Shown here in pieces: positions 1-14,100 of a stretch of 64,000 nt of DNA; position 1 is the first letter of the stretch, and each line of letters starts with the position of its first letter. The notes beneath the pieces were generated by a model. The model was not told the DNA's origin. It did not search any database and was given only the letters and a program-made list of their open reading frames with translations. The DNA is from Engraulis encrasicolus. Lineage: Eukaryota; Chordata; Actinopteri; Clupeiformes; Engraulidae. The position numbers and the translations under genes are program-made. The DNA is taken from the NCBI RefSeq assembly GCF_034702125.1, contig NC_085876.1, positions 2,213,266-2,277,265 on the forward strand, given 5' to 3'.

Positions 1-95
1 GTAGGGAAGAGTCCTCACATCTCTGTAGGAAGGGTTCCTCTCCTCTGTAGTCACTCAGAAAAGGGAAGGTTTCTCCATTCTTCTCCTCCAGCCTC

Positions 96-99
<4 letters not shown>

Positions 100-171
<72 letters not shown>
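100..171. repeat. (GA)n microsatellite
   Basis: An uninterrupted GA dinucleotide run of about 35 units. Flanking sequence on the right is purine-rich to about 500. No gene is seen. Confidence 0.97.
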
Positions 172-172
<1 letters not shown>

Positions 173-731
173 CTCACAAGCTAGACTCAGCTGGATGGCA
201 ACAGACAATAGAGCAGGAGGATGAAGCCAGCCGGTCTTAAAGCAGAAGCAACACAGCTGCTGGAGAGAAGGGGGTATATAGAATGAGAGAAGGGTGAGAT
301 AAGGAAAAATAGAAACCTTCGGAGGCATGAAAAAAGAACAGAAAGGCGGGAATGAAAGAGAAATGAAAGAATGGGGGATGAAAGAAGGAGGGATAGAGGA
401 GCTGAAGTAGTGAAGGCGAGCAGCCTGAAGGAAGGGAGGGATGGCAACTGTGGACAGCAGAAAAAAAGAAGGAAATACTTCCTTCTGGTGCAAAGGAATG
501 AAAAAGAAAGGCTCTGTCATGCTGTAGGCCTGTTCAGCCCGACAGAGAATCATACCAATGCCCATCCTCATATCCTTTGTACAGTCTGACTGTTGACGCC
601 TCCACCACCTCCTCCCATCCTGCTACCATCTCCAGGAGGTAAAGCTGTGGGCCTCTACTCCAGTGCACAAGGCCCTTGATCCATGAGTTACTCCGGTCTC
701 CCTTTTTTCGTGGAGGGTGTTCAACTTTTAC
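172..731. other. no gene seen; purine-rich unique sequence
   Basis: The plus strand is rich in GAAAGA/GGAG purine runs up to about 500, which creates long open frames of low complexity on the minus strand (Ser/Leu/Phe-rich). I see no domain, splice pattern or repeat family here. Confidence 0.5.
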
Positions 732-734
732 TTA

Positions 735-856
735 GGCTGAATCTCAAATGGTGCACTTGTGCACTTTAGTGTTCATGTTTCAGTGTGTATGCCGTATTAG
801 TTACGCACTGAAACATAGTGCCCGAAGTGCACAAGTGCGCCATTTGAGATCCAGCC
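735..856. mobile_element. 122-bp foldback MITE, Harbinger-like
   Basis: The two halves are near-perfect inverted copies, each about 50 bp, containing GCACTTGTGCACTT and its complement, so the element can fold into one hairpin. It starts GGCTG and ends CAGCC and is flanked by TTA on both sides (732-734 and 857-859). A 3-bp TTA duplication is usual for PIF/Harbinger elements; the family assignment is inference. It abuts the tail of the SINE that follows. Confidence 0.75.
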
Positions 857-860
857 TTAG

Positions 861-994
861 ACAGGACAGTGAAGAGTCGGACAGGAAGCGAGTGGGAGAC
901 AGAGAGACGGGGGAGGAAAAAGACCTTGGGTCGGGAATCGAACCCGGGTCACCCGCTAGGTAGTCCAGTGCCCAGCCCATTAAGCCATGGCTGG
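861..994 (-). mobile_element. tRNA-derived SINE, antisense
   Basis: Read on the minus strand, the head has a tRNA-like A box (TGGCTTAATGGG) and a good B box (GGGTTCGATTCCC). It is followed by a pyrimidine-rich body and a tail resembling the CACTGTCCTGTC tails of fish SINEs. There is no anticodon-stem context or poly-T terminator fitting a working tRNA gene. An internal RNA polymerase III promoter is expected from the A and B boxes. Confidence 0.75.
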
Positions 995-999
995 ATCCA

Positions 1000-1646
<647 letters not shown>

Positions 1647-2331
1647 AGGGCGGGTTATGCTTCCTACTTGTGCCACAGAGTGAGCTTGTCGCAGCCATGA
1701 TGCAGTTAATTTTGGTTTATGCCCTGTTTTGAAGCACGGTCTGCGCGATGTCATTCCACGCTGAAACTGCCTTCAATACAAAGAGTAAACTAGACGTGTC
1801 GGTTGTTTTTTAGCATCACAGACTCGACGAGAATGAAAATGAAACATTAAATCTTTATATCACGTGCATGTTTGATCGCACTGGCAGCCACAGTGGTAGT
1901 TTGGAACAAAGAAGTGGCTCATTTGTCGAGGACGAAGCGGAATGTTTCCTCGACCTCGGAACCACTGTTCAACTGTCCAAATAACTTCAGCGTCGTAACT
2001 TGCAAGCGCATGTGTTGTCTTTGGTTCGTGTAAATAAATCAAACAACAAAGCACGGGCAACTTATTTAATGAAGAGCTTACAGTCCGTAGACCGACGAAG
2101 GTTAGAACAAGGAAGTAGCGCTTGTTCTCGACTCGAGGACAGAGCAGGCTGGTCGAGAGGACCAATCAGAGACCTATTTTCGCCCTTTCACGCCGTCGCT
2201 CCCTGCGTCGAGACACAATTTCGGGGAGGTGCCCCAGAGTACCTGCGTGATGGGGGGGGCTTCACTCCGTTAACTGCGCGGCTCACTGCATCATGATGCA
2301 GTGACGCTGATCTCGAGGCATAAACCACCCT
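1647..2331. mobile_element. 685-bp element with TIRs and TGA duplication, Harbinger-like
   Basis: The left end reads AGGGCGGGTTATGC and the right end is the complement of AGGGTGGTTTATGC. Both are flanked by TGA (1644-1646 and 2332-2334). Subterminal sequence also pairs (GATGCAGT motifs on both sides). The TTTATGC-type TIR and 3-bp duplication resemble non-autonomous PIF/Harbinger elements. No transposase is seen inside; open frames within have no domain I recognise. Confidence 0.65.
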
Positions 2332-2332
2332 T

Positions 2333-2334
<2 letters not shown>

Positions 2335-2372
<38 letters not shown>

Positions 2373-2396
2373 GAGAGAGAGAGAGTGTGTGAGAGT

Positions 2397-2428
<32 letters not shown>
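2335..2428. repeat. (GA)n/(GT)n compound microsatellite
   Basis: GA run grading through GAGTGT units into pure GT. Confidence 0.95.
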
Positions 2429-2527
2429 ACTGCACCAATTTACCTTTGTGAGGCCACTGCTATTGGAGCACACCAACAAGGTGGGGCCCTTGCTCCATGT
2501 GGGGCCCAAATTCTGGACCCCATATGT

Positions 2528-2690
2528 TTTTGCTAGGGTAGTTTTGTTGTTACTGGTATAAGTAAAGGTTAGGGATTGTTTTGGTTTGGGGCATTCTTTA
2601 GCTATTGTTAGGGTTAGTATGAATGGAAGTCAATGAGTGGGCCCCACAAAGATATTAAGGTGGGGCTGTGTGTGTGTGTGTGTGTATATG
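2528..2690 (+). repeat. interspersed repeat ending in (TG)n
   Basis: A GTTAGGG-rich segment, then ATGAATGGAAGTCAATGAGT, then a short TG run. I recall near-identical arrangements scattered in fish genomes, where the repeat seeds a TG microsatellite. That is memory, not a search result. Confidence 0.4.
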
Positions 2691-5218
2691 CTCCAGCGTG
2701 TGCGTGTTCGAGCATGTGTTACTTCCAGACAGATACCATACTACACACCCTGAAAAGAACTCATGCACATGATTACAAAGTCTTTGATAAACACATGTTG
2801 CACATTACTTGCTTCCTCGATTATTTTGTTATCTTTATTTATTCATTTGTTTATTTAGTTATCTTTATTCATTCATTTGTTTATGTCTATATCTACAATC
2901 GTGACGTGTTTTTACTCATGTTTTATGTATGAAAATCCTTAGTTTTGTTTTATCCTCATTTTCGTTTATCTATGTGCATACAAAGTTGCATATTTTATTT
3001 TTATTTATTAGCATACTCACAGGGATTAAAGTAAAAAAAAATCCTGAGCCTGACATTTTTGGCGCGTCCACGCGACCCTATACAATACACGGTGAAACGA
3101 GAATTTCATTGCTTTTTAAGCTTAGCACCGGTATTTACAGTTATGTTTATCTTATTTATCTTATTCTTATGTGGGTGCCATGTCAGGGTCAAAATGATGA
3201 ATGACTTGAATGACTTTTGGAACTCGAATAGGGCCTACCAAAGAGACCAAAAGGGTGTCAATAGCGCTAATCATTATTACATAATTACATACTTATTATG
3301 CATAATAATGTAGTTACACAAGCTATTTCATCACAAAAGCATTAGAAAAGTATGTGTAGCAGAATATGAGCAACAAAGATTGAAATACCATGACATGTTA
3401 GATACAACAGAGGTACAAGAAGAATATTTGGTTACTTAAGCTTAGGCCTAAGTGTTTAATCCTGCCTTAAAAGAAAAGAAAAGGCAAATGACTGGACATG
3501 GCTGAATAATAATGCAAAATACTTTTAGTTTTAACTTTTAACGAATTACAAATGAAAATCAACTTAATGTCATTTTGGTGGCTACTATGGACTATATTGT
3601 CTGTGTCTGTAGATAGATGGGTTCTAGGTTTCTCAGCTGTACAGTCAGTCTGAATAGAGCCATGGAGCTAGCTCTAGGTCCGAATTGGTGGTGCCTACTC
3701 TCCTATTGGGCTATCCTCAGAAAAAAAGACAGCCTTGCTTCATCATCAAGCTCATGTTGTTCTGTCCATCACCAGAGAGCAGTGTTATTGTTAGCATTCA
3801 ATCAATGACTAGAATTCCACTGAAAACTAAAGCCCATTAACAGATTGTTAAAAGCCATCAACAAGCCATTATGTGATATAATATTTAACGATCTCACAAT
3901 CATCATGAAAACGGCACCTTGAGATGTAAATGTAGATGTAAAACGTACCAATGACAAGAATTATACACCCAATAACCAAACCTGTATTGCTGCAGCTAGG
4001 GGGATGAAACTTGCTGCTGTTTGCATGCCGAGTTGCAGACTCACTGCCATCTTGCTAGGCGCTATTTGAGTCACTTTAAGTTGAACACAGCGCCAATGTC
4101 AATACTTTTGCATTGTTTTTTTTCCATCGGAGATAATATCAGTTAATATATAGGTGGTGTTTATAAGTAAACAGACTCCTCTTAGCTAAACATTAGCATA
4201 AAAGTTCGGTAGTTAGCACGCTAACAAAACTCAGCATGAGTGTGGCATCTGCAACATGCTGGAGCTTTTTTGTTAAATTCTAACGAATAACAAATTATTC
4301 TCTTACTGTTGGCGTTCTCACAAGTAGTTGTAGATTGAAGCACATCTTCCTACAACCTCTTCCAACAACCCCAGAAAGTAATCCGGTGACTGATTCATGA
4401 ATCACTGTATCCAGCCATTATTTTGAAAGGAACTACCGGTAGCATGATGCACAGGCAGTGGTTGACGTTAGGAGATGAGACACAGATTATGATAAACGTT
4501 CCGCTCGCCCGCTCCACACTCCGGGAGATGCTGTGTGACAGCTCTGGGTTAAGTCAGAGAGTTTAATCTCTGGTTAAGTTCAGTAGAACCTTGTGTGTTG
4601 TTGACAGCTAATTATTAGGACTGAACAGAGAAGTTCCATCAACACTGTAGTGCTTAATATCGACATTCTGCATGTCCAAACACAATGTCCAGTTTCATTT
4701 AGGCCTATGTTTTTGACGACAACGACATCACCAATCCATAGCATGCAGTTCAGTTATCTTTACACATATTTCTGCTCATAGAGCAGTAAATGGCGCAGGG
4801 TGCTTTGCCCTGTAGAGCGAGTTGTTGACACTGCTCTGTGACCGCGGCATGAGAGCGGAGAGTCGGCGACTGCGAGTAGAGACTACCGGCTCGAGCAAGA
4901 TACTGAAGTAGCACGCTTTCCTAAGACCTGCCCCCTTCTTCTTCTGATTGGTTAACAATGTTAGTTTTAGTGCGCTCCTTTGCTACCATTGGCTGACAAA
5001 CGCAGGAGAGATTTCAGTTGTCTTTTTATTTATTTATTTACCGTCAATTTATTTTCGAGTACTTTTTATTTTTTTAACCCACGGACAATCGCTGCAAGCC
5101 GGAAATCCGGCATGGTGCCGGATAACTTTAATCCCTGTACTCAGTCATGTATTTATGCTGTTACTTTGTCCTTTGAACTGTTTTTCTCTAAACGCCATGG
5201 TTTCCTCATCCAATTACG
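2691..5218. other. no gene recognised; AT-rich then mixed sequence
   Basis: 2.8-4.0 kb is AT-rich with TTTATT/ATTCAT runs and scattered short open frames. 4.0-5.1 kb is more mixed and has CCAAT-type motifs (GATTGGTT near 4945, CATTGGCT near 4987). I see no domain, exon structure or repeat ends. Confidence 0.4.
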
Positions 5219-5342
5219 GCTGTGTGTGTGTGTGTGCGTGCGCGCGTGTGTGCGTTCCCTTTGTCCCTGTCTCATTAATTGAGGTCAGCTGGTGGTGACT
5301 AATTGTCCACTCAAGCCAAACACATTTAAAAATGCTTCCTCC

Positions 5343-5426
<84 letters not shown>
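5219..5426. repeat. (TG)n microsatellites
   Basis: A short mixed TG/CG run at 5219-5254 and a pure GT run of about 40 units at 5344-5425. Confidence 0.95.
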
Positions 5427-5578
5427 ATATGTGGATGCTGCGTGTGTGTGAAGGAGAGCTCTAAAGAGGTTTACCACCTCTATAGCCAATTGGCTGATTA
5501 AAAGTGTTTACGAAAAAATAGAGAAGCACACACACACACACGCACAGCTCCAGAGAGTCTATAAACACTTCAGAAATT

Positions 5579-7120
<1,542 letters not shown>

Positions 7121-7548
7121 GCTTTAGCGTACGTATCGCACGCTAGTGCATGGTGCGACGCATTTTGAATTCAAAGCGTGCTCCTCAACGCAACGGTAAA
7201 GCGCTTTCATGCACTTTTGACTAGTGACGAGGTTTGCGCAGTTTTCCCGCCGTGTCGGCGATTTTGTTTTGTCACAGCGCATTTCTGTTACTAAACGCAA
7301 ATATGTTTTGCTGTGCCCTAACCAAAACCACCCCTAAACCTAACCTGTCAGTGAAGTAATGTTTCTGCTGCTTTACTTTTGCCAAGAACAGCAAGATTAG
7401 GCGAATTTCTACCTAAATTGTGCCTAAACCAAAACCATCCCTAAACCTAACCTGTCACAGGGCGTTGTGGAGCACGACTTAACTTGAAAATGCGTATTGG
7501 ACACACGCGATAGTGAGTTCAAATCAGCGTGTCATAGATACGCTTAGC
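7121..7548. mobile_element. ~430-bp element with ~75-bp imperfect inverted repeats
   Basis: The left arm (from TTTAGCGTACGTATCGCACGC) pairs imperfectly with the right arm (complement from CTAAGCGTATCTATGACACGC). The shared inner block ends GTGCTCCWCAACGC. Inside are two direct copies of a CCCTAAACCTAACCTGTCA unit (7313-7350, 7420-7457), and inverted copies lie just outside near 7089 and 7688. No transposase and no clear target duplication; superfamily unknown. Confidence 0.55.
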
Positions 7549-7875
7549 CTATGCATGATGTTTGGGAAGGGCACAATTCATAAAACTCAGAAACATACAA
7601 TGCTTTTTCAAAAAAGGGTTCTATGTTCCCCGCTGCATCCAAGTAGACTGCTGCCACATTGCTAAGAGCAGGTTGTTGTTACATCTCTGACAGGTTAGGT
7701 TTAAGGATAGTTTTACTCAGGGCACATACAAAAATGGATTTTAGTAAAAGTTGTCAATTCATAGTAAATATGTGGTAAATATGAAAGTAGGAGGAAAAAT
7801 ACAGGTACTGCCTTTTAATACAGACTATACAGGTATGTACAACATTATAAACATTGCAGTTGATTTCATGTTCTT

Positions 7876-7953
7876 CAGCCAGGGTCTACTGAAGGTCTCT
7901 GGTCACTGCGTCCTCGTCATACTGCAACAGGCACTCAGTCTCACTTCTGGGAG
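7876..7953 (-). other. possible terminal exon, minus strand
   Basis: On the minus strand a strong acceptor (TTATTTGTTGTTTCTACAG) opens a short frame of about 21 codons (CCCAGAAGTGAGACTGAG...) ending in TAG. It lies beside the degenerate tandem units described next. No family is recognised and it could be chance. Confidence 0.2.
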
Positions 7954-7959
7954 CTGTAG

Positions 7960-8930
7960 AAACAACAAATAAATTAATACTTCACCATGCACCTCATATT
8001 GACATAGCAAATATATCAATAAGCAAGTCATATTGAGCCCAACAGGGATAATGTCCTATTTCAGTCTTCTATGGTCTCATGCACTATGTCTCCCTGCCAG
8101 GATATGTAGGATGTAAGAAAATAAATCAAAACATAGCAATGCACAGCATTGATTACTTATCTATAAAGTAGCACAAGTCATATTGACAATGTAGGCCAGG
8201 GGTGGGGAACCTATGTCTCTAGGGCCGTTTGCGACCCTTGAGGCAGTTTTATCTGGCCCCCCGATATAATTTTAATGCTATTCAGCTTCACATGAAATAT
8301 GACATATTTTGTAATGGAATCTTAGAAAATACATTTGCAATACAATTAAGTCATATTCAGGGAACCTGAAGAAGGTGGTGTTTGTTTAAATGTGGCTGCC
8401 TTCAATATAGGCCTAAAGTGAAAGGGAAAATCCTGGTTTGTGTTCATAGTACGGCCCTTGGAGGACTTTTACGGCCCCTCGGATGAATTTGAAGCGGCCC
8501 TTCGAATGAGAAACGTTCCCCGACCCTGACGTAGGCTATAGGTTAAGCTTACCCTCTTTCACTCTTCTGCGGTGAGACTGTGCCCATTTTGGGTTGACCT
8601 CCACACGCGTCTGTAGCACAGCACACAGGATTGCAGGACACAGCATCCTGCAGGACACTTCAAAAACAAGGGTAACGAATAAATGACCTGTCCAGTTCTA
8701 TAAAAAAGAATACCCTGAAAAAGAACACCCTGTTGTTTCTACAGCTCCTAGAAGCGAGACAAATAAATTAAATACTTTGCCATGCACCTCATATTGACAT
8801 AGCAAATGTATCAATGAGCAAGTCATATTGGTCACAAATAAGTTAATCTTACATTCTTTCAGTCTTCTATGGCGAGTTAGGCCTTCAGGTGACTCGTCTT
8901 CGCCATATTATGAGACAGCAGCCTGTGAAA
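7960..8930. repeat. three degenerate tandem units, one split by a hAT
   Basis: Blocks near 7968-8080, 8117-8570 (interrupted by the hAT at 8197-8528) and 8764-8900 share ATATTGACATAGCAA, CAAGTCATATTG and TTTCAGTCTTCTATGG-type segments in the same order. On the minus strand each copy of the latter is followed by a GTAAG-like donor, so the units may be remains of a repeated exon. All reading frames of the candidate exons contain stops. Confidence 0.5.
8197..8528. mobile_element. non-autonomous hAT (Charlie-like), 332 bp
   Basis: Starts CAGGGGTGGGGAACC and ends with the complement of CAGGGTCGGGGAACG. The 8-bp flanks are ATGTAGGC (8189-8196) and ACGTAGGC (8529-8536), a 7/8 match. The TIR form and 8-bp duplication are diagnostic of hAT elements. 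The interior has no coding capacity. It is the same family, in opposite orientation, as the element at 10851. Confidence 0.88.
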
Positions 8931-9361
8931 ACATGGTAAATAGAATAACCCATTAACCTTGGGTCCTAATATAATACATGGACATAAACTAGCCTACATT
9001 ATTTAGACAAGGTCAGTAGACCTCCACGTGAAACAATAAGAAAAAGTGACCATACATAATTTCAATTTCTTGAAGAGGCCATCTACACTTATTTGTGCAA
9101 CAAGTGCTGTTTTGAGGACCCATACTTTTTAAGGACAGGTTGCCTACTGTTGCAAATGGCAGGGTATTTCACATTGATTTCGGGGTGGCGTGCTCAACTT
9201 GACCACTCTGGTCGACATTGAGCTCGCGTTACTGAGAACGATTCCCTGATTGACGCTCCCAACGCAGGACGCTCCCCTGTCGGCTCGCTCCCACTAGCCA
9301 GACTATCGGTCCACCGCCATATAACGGAGCTAGTTATCTTTTTGATGTTAGTTTTTTGTTT

Positions 9362-9407
9362 CTAACCCTAACCCTAACCCTAACCTTAACCCTAACCCTA
9401 ACCCTAA
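9362..9407 (-). repeat. interstitial telomere-type (TTAGGG)n array
   Basis: On the plus strand seven to eight CCCTAA units with one CCTTAA variant. The vertebrate telomere repeat is TTAGGG, so this is a short interstitial telomeric sequence. Similar units also occur in ordinary fish repeats, so it need not mark a chromosome fusion. Confidence 0.8.
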
Positions 9408-9431
9408 ATTGCTTGTATGTGGCAGTGTATG

Positions 9432-9525
9432 ATAATACGTGAAATATAATCGGGTGGGACTACACGTCCGGGAGTGATAGAAACACCTGGGACTGCACGT
9501 CCGGGAGCGATCTCAGTTGGGAGTG
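9432..9525. repeat. short interspersed repeat, first copy
   Basis: Begins ACGTGAAATATAATCGGGTG, with internally repeated ACGTCCGGGAGTGAT-type units, and ends GAGTGTCCATCT. It is closely similar to 27304-27406, where the insertion boundaries are clear. The boundaries of this copy are uncertain. Confidence 0.75.
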
Positions 9526-10640
9526 TCCATCTACCACCGTTTCAAAGTAGCATGGAACTAAATTATATCCCACCTTTGACTTGATTTTACGCCGGTGGGT
9601 CTTGGAACCCCTGTGTGACTGCCTAGGTTTCAGGATAGAGAAAGTAAAACAAAAATCATTGAGTAAAATCGATGGGGGACAAATTGTAGCTTTTGTAGAC
9701 AACGTCGCTACTTGAGGAAAAATAGCATTACTACAGGGATGTTAGCTACTCGATACATAGTAGTGACGCTACGACCAAGCTACTAGAGAATGTAATTAAA
9801 CTAGTCGCTTCGCTACTGCCCAGCACTGAAAACCAACATACCCAGACGGCACACCAGTCTTTCCAACGTCGCCTAGATGCATTTTTGCCGCTGTAAAATA
9901 CATTGGCAAGGCGTCTAAGCGTTAGTTCATCAGCGAAATACCGGGCAGACGTGAAAAATGAGCAGTGCCCAGCATCTAGTTGATGAGCTAACGCAATAGC
10001 ATGCTAACGGTAGCCTTTGTCTATCTTTAGGCAGGGGAAAGGCAACTGAGAACGAGCAATGTCAAACAATTTACCATCAACAAGTATACTTAACATATTC
10101 ACTGTTTCACCACAGCATTTTGTCATTACGATGCTCGCAAGTCATCAGAATTTACTAGCGTACAGCAGCAACTAGTGTAGTCACATTGAGGGGACTTGAG
10201 CTACCAGCTATGTAAAACGGCTGTGCCATAACTTAGCAATGGCGGATCTGTGTTCAGAGGAGCTATTCAATCGCTCTTGAGTACTGAAACTTTAAACCAC
10301 AGTTGAGTAAAATGTACTTACATGTATATGACGCCCATTTTCCGTTGGTATGTGAGGAACTTTTCCCCCATATCGCCAAGAAACTTGTAAACCACACATA
10401 CAGCGCGTGGTTCTGTTCAATCAGGAAGGTGATGTTGACCGCGGCTGATGGCTTCTTTGTGGCTTGTGTGTGGAATTCGCATTGTGCCAATTAGTTTTAC
10501 TGCCACCTAAAGGCTTGGTGTAGAACTAATTTAACCAGAGACTGTCTATTTTCAACTAACTTGAACAATCCTTGCTTTAGTTCAGAATACCATTTAAAAA
10601 CCAGAGTGGCCAAGCACATTGATGTTTTTCCTCAAAAGCA
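9526..10640. other. no gene recognised
   Basis: Unique-looking sequence. Overlapping short open frames at 10263-10494 on both strands have no recognisable domain. Confidence 0.35.
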
Positions 10641-10682
10641 GCTGAGGAACCTTTTTAATTCGAAGGGTCACTTCAAAATGTA
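10641..10682. repeat. fragment of the 8197/10851 hAT family
   Basis: GAGGAACCTTTTTAATTCGA followed by a GGTCACTTCAAA-type segment matches the start of the element at 10851 with several differences. It is probably an old truncated copy lying 0.2 kb from the younger one. Confidence 0.55.
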
Positions 10683-10850
10683 TGTCCAAGAAAGATCATT
10701 CAGATGATTCTATTTTGATAGCCTATTCTGTAGGTTCATTTAAATGTTTATAGCACAGATCGAATTGTTTGATCAACTTAATTTCTGAGCTTATAGTATC
10801 ATAATAAAATGTACTGACAGCAAAGCTGTGGCTAGTAGAAAGGTTTAATG

Positions 10851-11210
10851 CAGGGGTGGGGAACCTTTTTCATTCGAGGGGCCACTTCAAATTCCTACCA
10901 TACCATAAAATCCTCCGGGGGCCGTACTATGAACGCAAATCAGGATTTCCCCATAAAATGTAGGCATATATAGACACCTTTAGGCCTATATAGACATATA
11001 GACATCTTTAAAGGTAGACACCTTTAAAACAGTCCCCACCTTTTCTAGGTCCCCTGAATATAACTTAATTGCATTGGAAATGTAATTTCTAAGATTCCTT
11101 TAGGCCTGCAAAATATGTCATAGGCCTATTTCATGTGAAGTTGCAAAACATTATAATGATATCAGGGGCCGGATAAAACGGCCTCAAGGGCCATAGGTTC
11201 CCTACCCCTG
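10851..11210. mobile_element. non-autonomous hAT, 360 bp, second copy
   Basis: Starts CAGGGGTGGGGAACC, ends with the complement of CAGGGGTAGGGAACC, and is flanked by perfect 8-bp duplications GTTTAATG (10843-10850 and 11211-11218). The right half matches the left half of the copy at 8197 in reverse. It is non-coding. Confidence 0.92.
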
Positions 11211-11218
11211 GTTTAATG

Positions 11219-11718
11219 GTTAGTGATTCTGAAAAACACCACTGGGCAGCGTGAAAAACATACACACACACAGACACACACACACACACATTTTAGTAAA
11301 AGGCCAAAAAATGCCCTAGGGCCCCCAACAATCCCGTTGCCTAGGGACCCCAAAATCCTAGAAACAGGCCTGCCGACCCCCCACTCCCTCCCACCCACCT
11401 GACCTCACCCCACCCCACCCCACTTGAAATTGACTGGGGCAGCTCCCGACCTGATCACTGGCATTTACATATTAAAGGCTCTTCTAAGAAGGGGATGGGA
11501 GGGGGGCATGGGGGAGCCGCAAATGCTGTGGCTTGAGGTATGAGGCAATTTAAGGTGCAAAACTCATCCACAAATTCCTCTTTTCATGCAGTGAGACACG
11601 TTGTTAATATTTCACACCTCAGCCCCAAAGCTTCAAACACAATGAATGCAATGCACGATGGAAATCTCAACTCTCATAGAACTAACATTCTGTGCGCTCA
11701 CCAATTGCTTATTTTAGG
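11219..11718. other. no gene seen; short CA run
   Basis: Contains a CA run at about 11262-11291 and C-rich/CCCCA runs at about 11380-11430. Nothing else is recognised. Confidence 0.4.
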
Positions 11719-12310
<592 letters not shown>

Positions 12311-12491
12311 TCACTTCTCATTGACTGTGTAATATCGTGCAGTGCATACACCTCCCCTAAAGACACTGAAGTGTGTGTGTATTCACCCCCATAAGGGACT
12401 GAAGTCTACCAACACAGGCAGACCAATTTCATGGCTGGCTTCATCACATGTTCAGCACATGCATCAGGGTTATGTCCTAATCGCGTGAAGA

Positions 12492-12545
12492 CACACAGAC
12501 ACAAGCACGCACGCACACACGCACGCACGCACGCGCGCACACACT
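12492..12545. repeat. (CGCA)n/(CA)n tract
   Basis: Alternating purine-pyrimidine tract rich in ACGC tetramers. Confidence 0.8.
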
Positions 12546-12581
12546 GTTCAGAGCCACTGTATATGCATTCTGACAGTGGAA

Positions 12582-12926
12582 ACACACAGAGATATTCGCG
12601 TTCGCTTAACGTGTACGGGAGCATCGCGAGTCTGAGAGGTTCGCGGGCTGCCTTGCACACTGCACAGTCAGCGCCCACGTGCTGTCCGTGGGCAACAGCC
12701 ATTCATTTTCAATGGAGACCGCTCATTGAATGCGGACATCCGCGCAGGAGTTCTATTTTCAAGGAGCATCGCGGACATGTCCGGTGGGCTGCTCGCTCGC
12801 GGGGGCTGACATGCGCCGCGCTTACACCGCGCTCCTGTGTGCAAGGCATGATCTGTTTTCATGTATTCTAACTGTTTCAGACGGATACCGGCCACGTTAA
12901 GTGGACGTCTCGCGCTTGCTGTGTGT
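12582..12926. mobile_element. GC-rich ~345-bp element with nested inverted repeats
   Basis: Outer arms pair imperfectly (ACACACAG... with CTTAACGTG on the left; complement ACACACAGC... with CTTAACGTGG on the right). Inside are further pairs, such as GCGGACATGT with ACATCCGCG and GCCCACGTG with CCGTGGGC. It is strikingly CpG-rich against AT-rich surroundings. No coding region or certain duplication was found. Confidence 0.5.
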
Positions 12927-13044
12927 AAGCACTGTGACCGTGAGTCTCAGTCACTGCTGTAGTTAGTATTCTCAGTTTATGTATTTTTCTCCTTTGTTAG
13001 TATGTGACCTTCACGTATTCCATTAAAAGAATAAAGCAACTCCG

Positions 13045-13158
<114 letters not shown>

Positions 13159-13313
13159 TGATGGATTCCTCATCAAAATCTAAAAACACCAATCAAGGCC
13201 CATTTATGTTGAGATATCAGTATGACCTTTCAGAAATCAAGACTCCAAATGTCACTTTTATGCATCATCATAGATTTTTTTTGATGCTGCACAGCAGTGG
13301 ACAGTGACTGAAG

Positions 13314-13449
<136 letters not shown>

Positions 13450-14100
13450 TGCCTCCTGTTACGTGCCTGCGTCATGCATGTGGCATCTGACAGCGGGAGC
13501 AAAACATCAACTTTTCTGATTGGTCTTGGGGAAGGGGGTTTTGTGAACATTGGCCCTAAACAATGACTGTATACAGTGTGTGTATAAAATCACATATACA
13601 CACACAGACACACATACATTGAGGTAGTCACATGTCTGTGTAATAAGCTCCCTACTGAGACCAGCTGATTGTAACTGCTGCTGATGAAATTGAAAACACA
13701 TTACACAATCATTGGAGAACACAAACACACCCAGACTGTGGAGGGAATTTATCCTTCAAGCCTGACCATAAACTTTCTCTTTTAAAAACAGCCACTCATT
13801 GCAAAGCGATCCTCTTCTTGTCTTGGACCGTGTTTTGGAAATCTCTTTGGAGGTGTGGTATTAGGTGACCAATAATTACAAATGGATGTTAACTTTGAAA
13901 AATGTATGACACACATCACAGGGTTAATTTGTCTGGAGGTATTTTTTATCTACAGAAATTATTAATTTATAAAACAAAAATAGGTAATAAGAAAAAAAGA
14001 TATCAAAATGATGAACAAAACACAAATGGAGAAAACAGCACAGGTACATGTGTTGAATAGATAGGGATGCGATGAATCAGGTCCATTCACTGCATCTGTG
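13450..14100. other. no gene recognised
   Basis: Unique-looking, moderately AT-rich. No exon or repeat signature is seen. Confidence 0.4.

Noticed and set aside
100..171. CRISPR-like regular repeat
   Set aside because: Simple dinucleotide repeat without spacers. No array with repeat-spacer structure exists in the window, and the DNA is eukaryotic.
861..994. tRNA gene on the minus strand
   Set aside because: A and B boxes are present, but the flanking body and tail are SINE-like and no cloverleaf with a clear anticodon fits. The same applies at 14893 and 50269.
10263..10494. Paired open frames on opposite strands
   Set aside because: Short, overlapping, no domain and no splice pattern.
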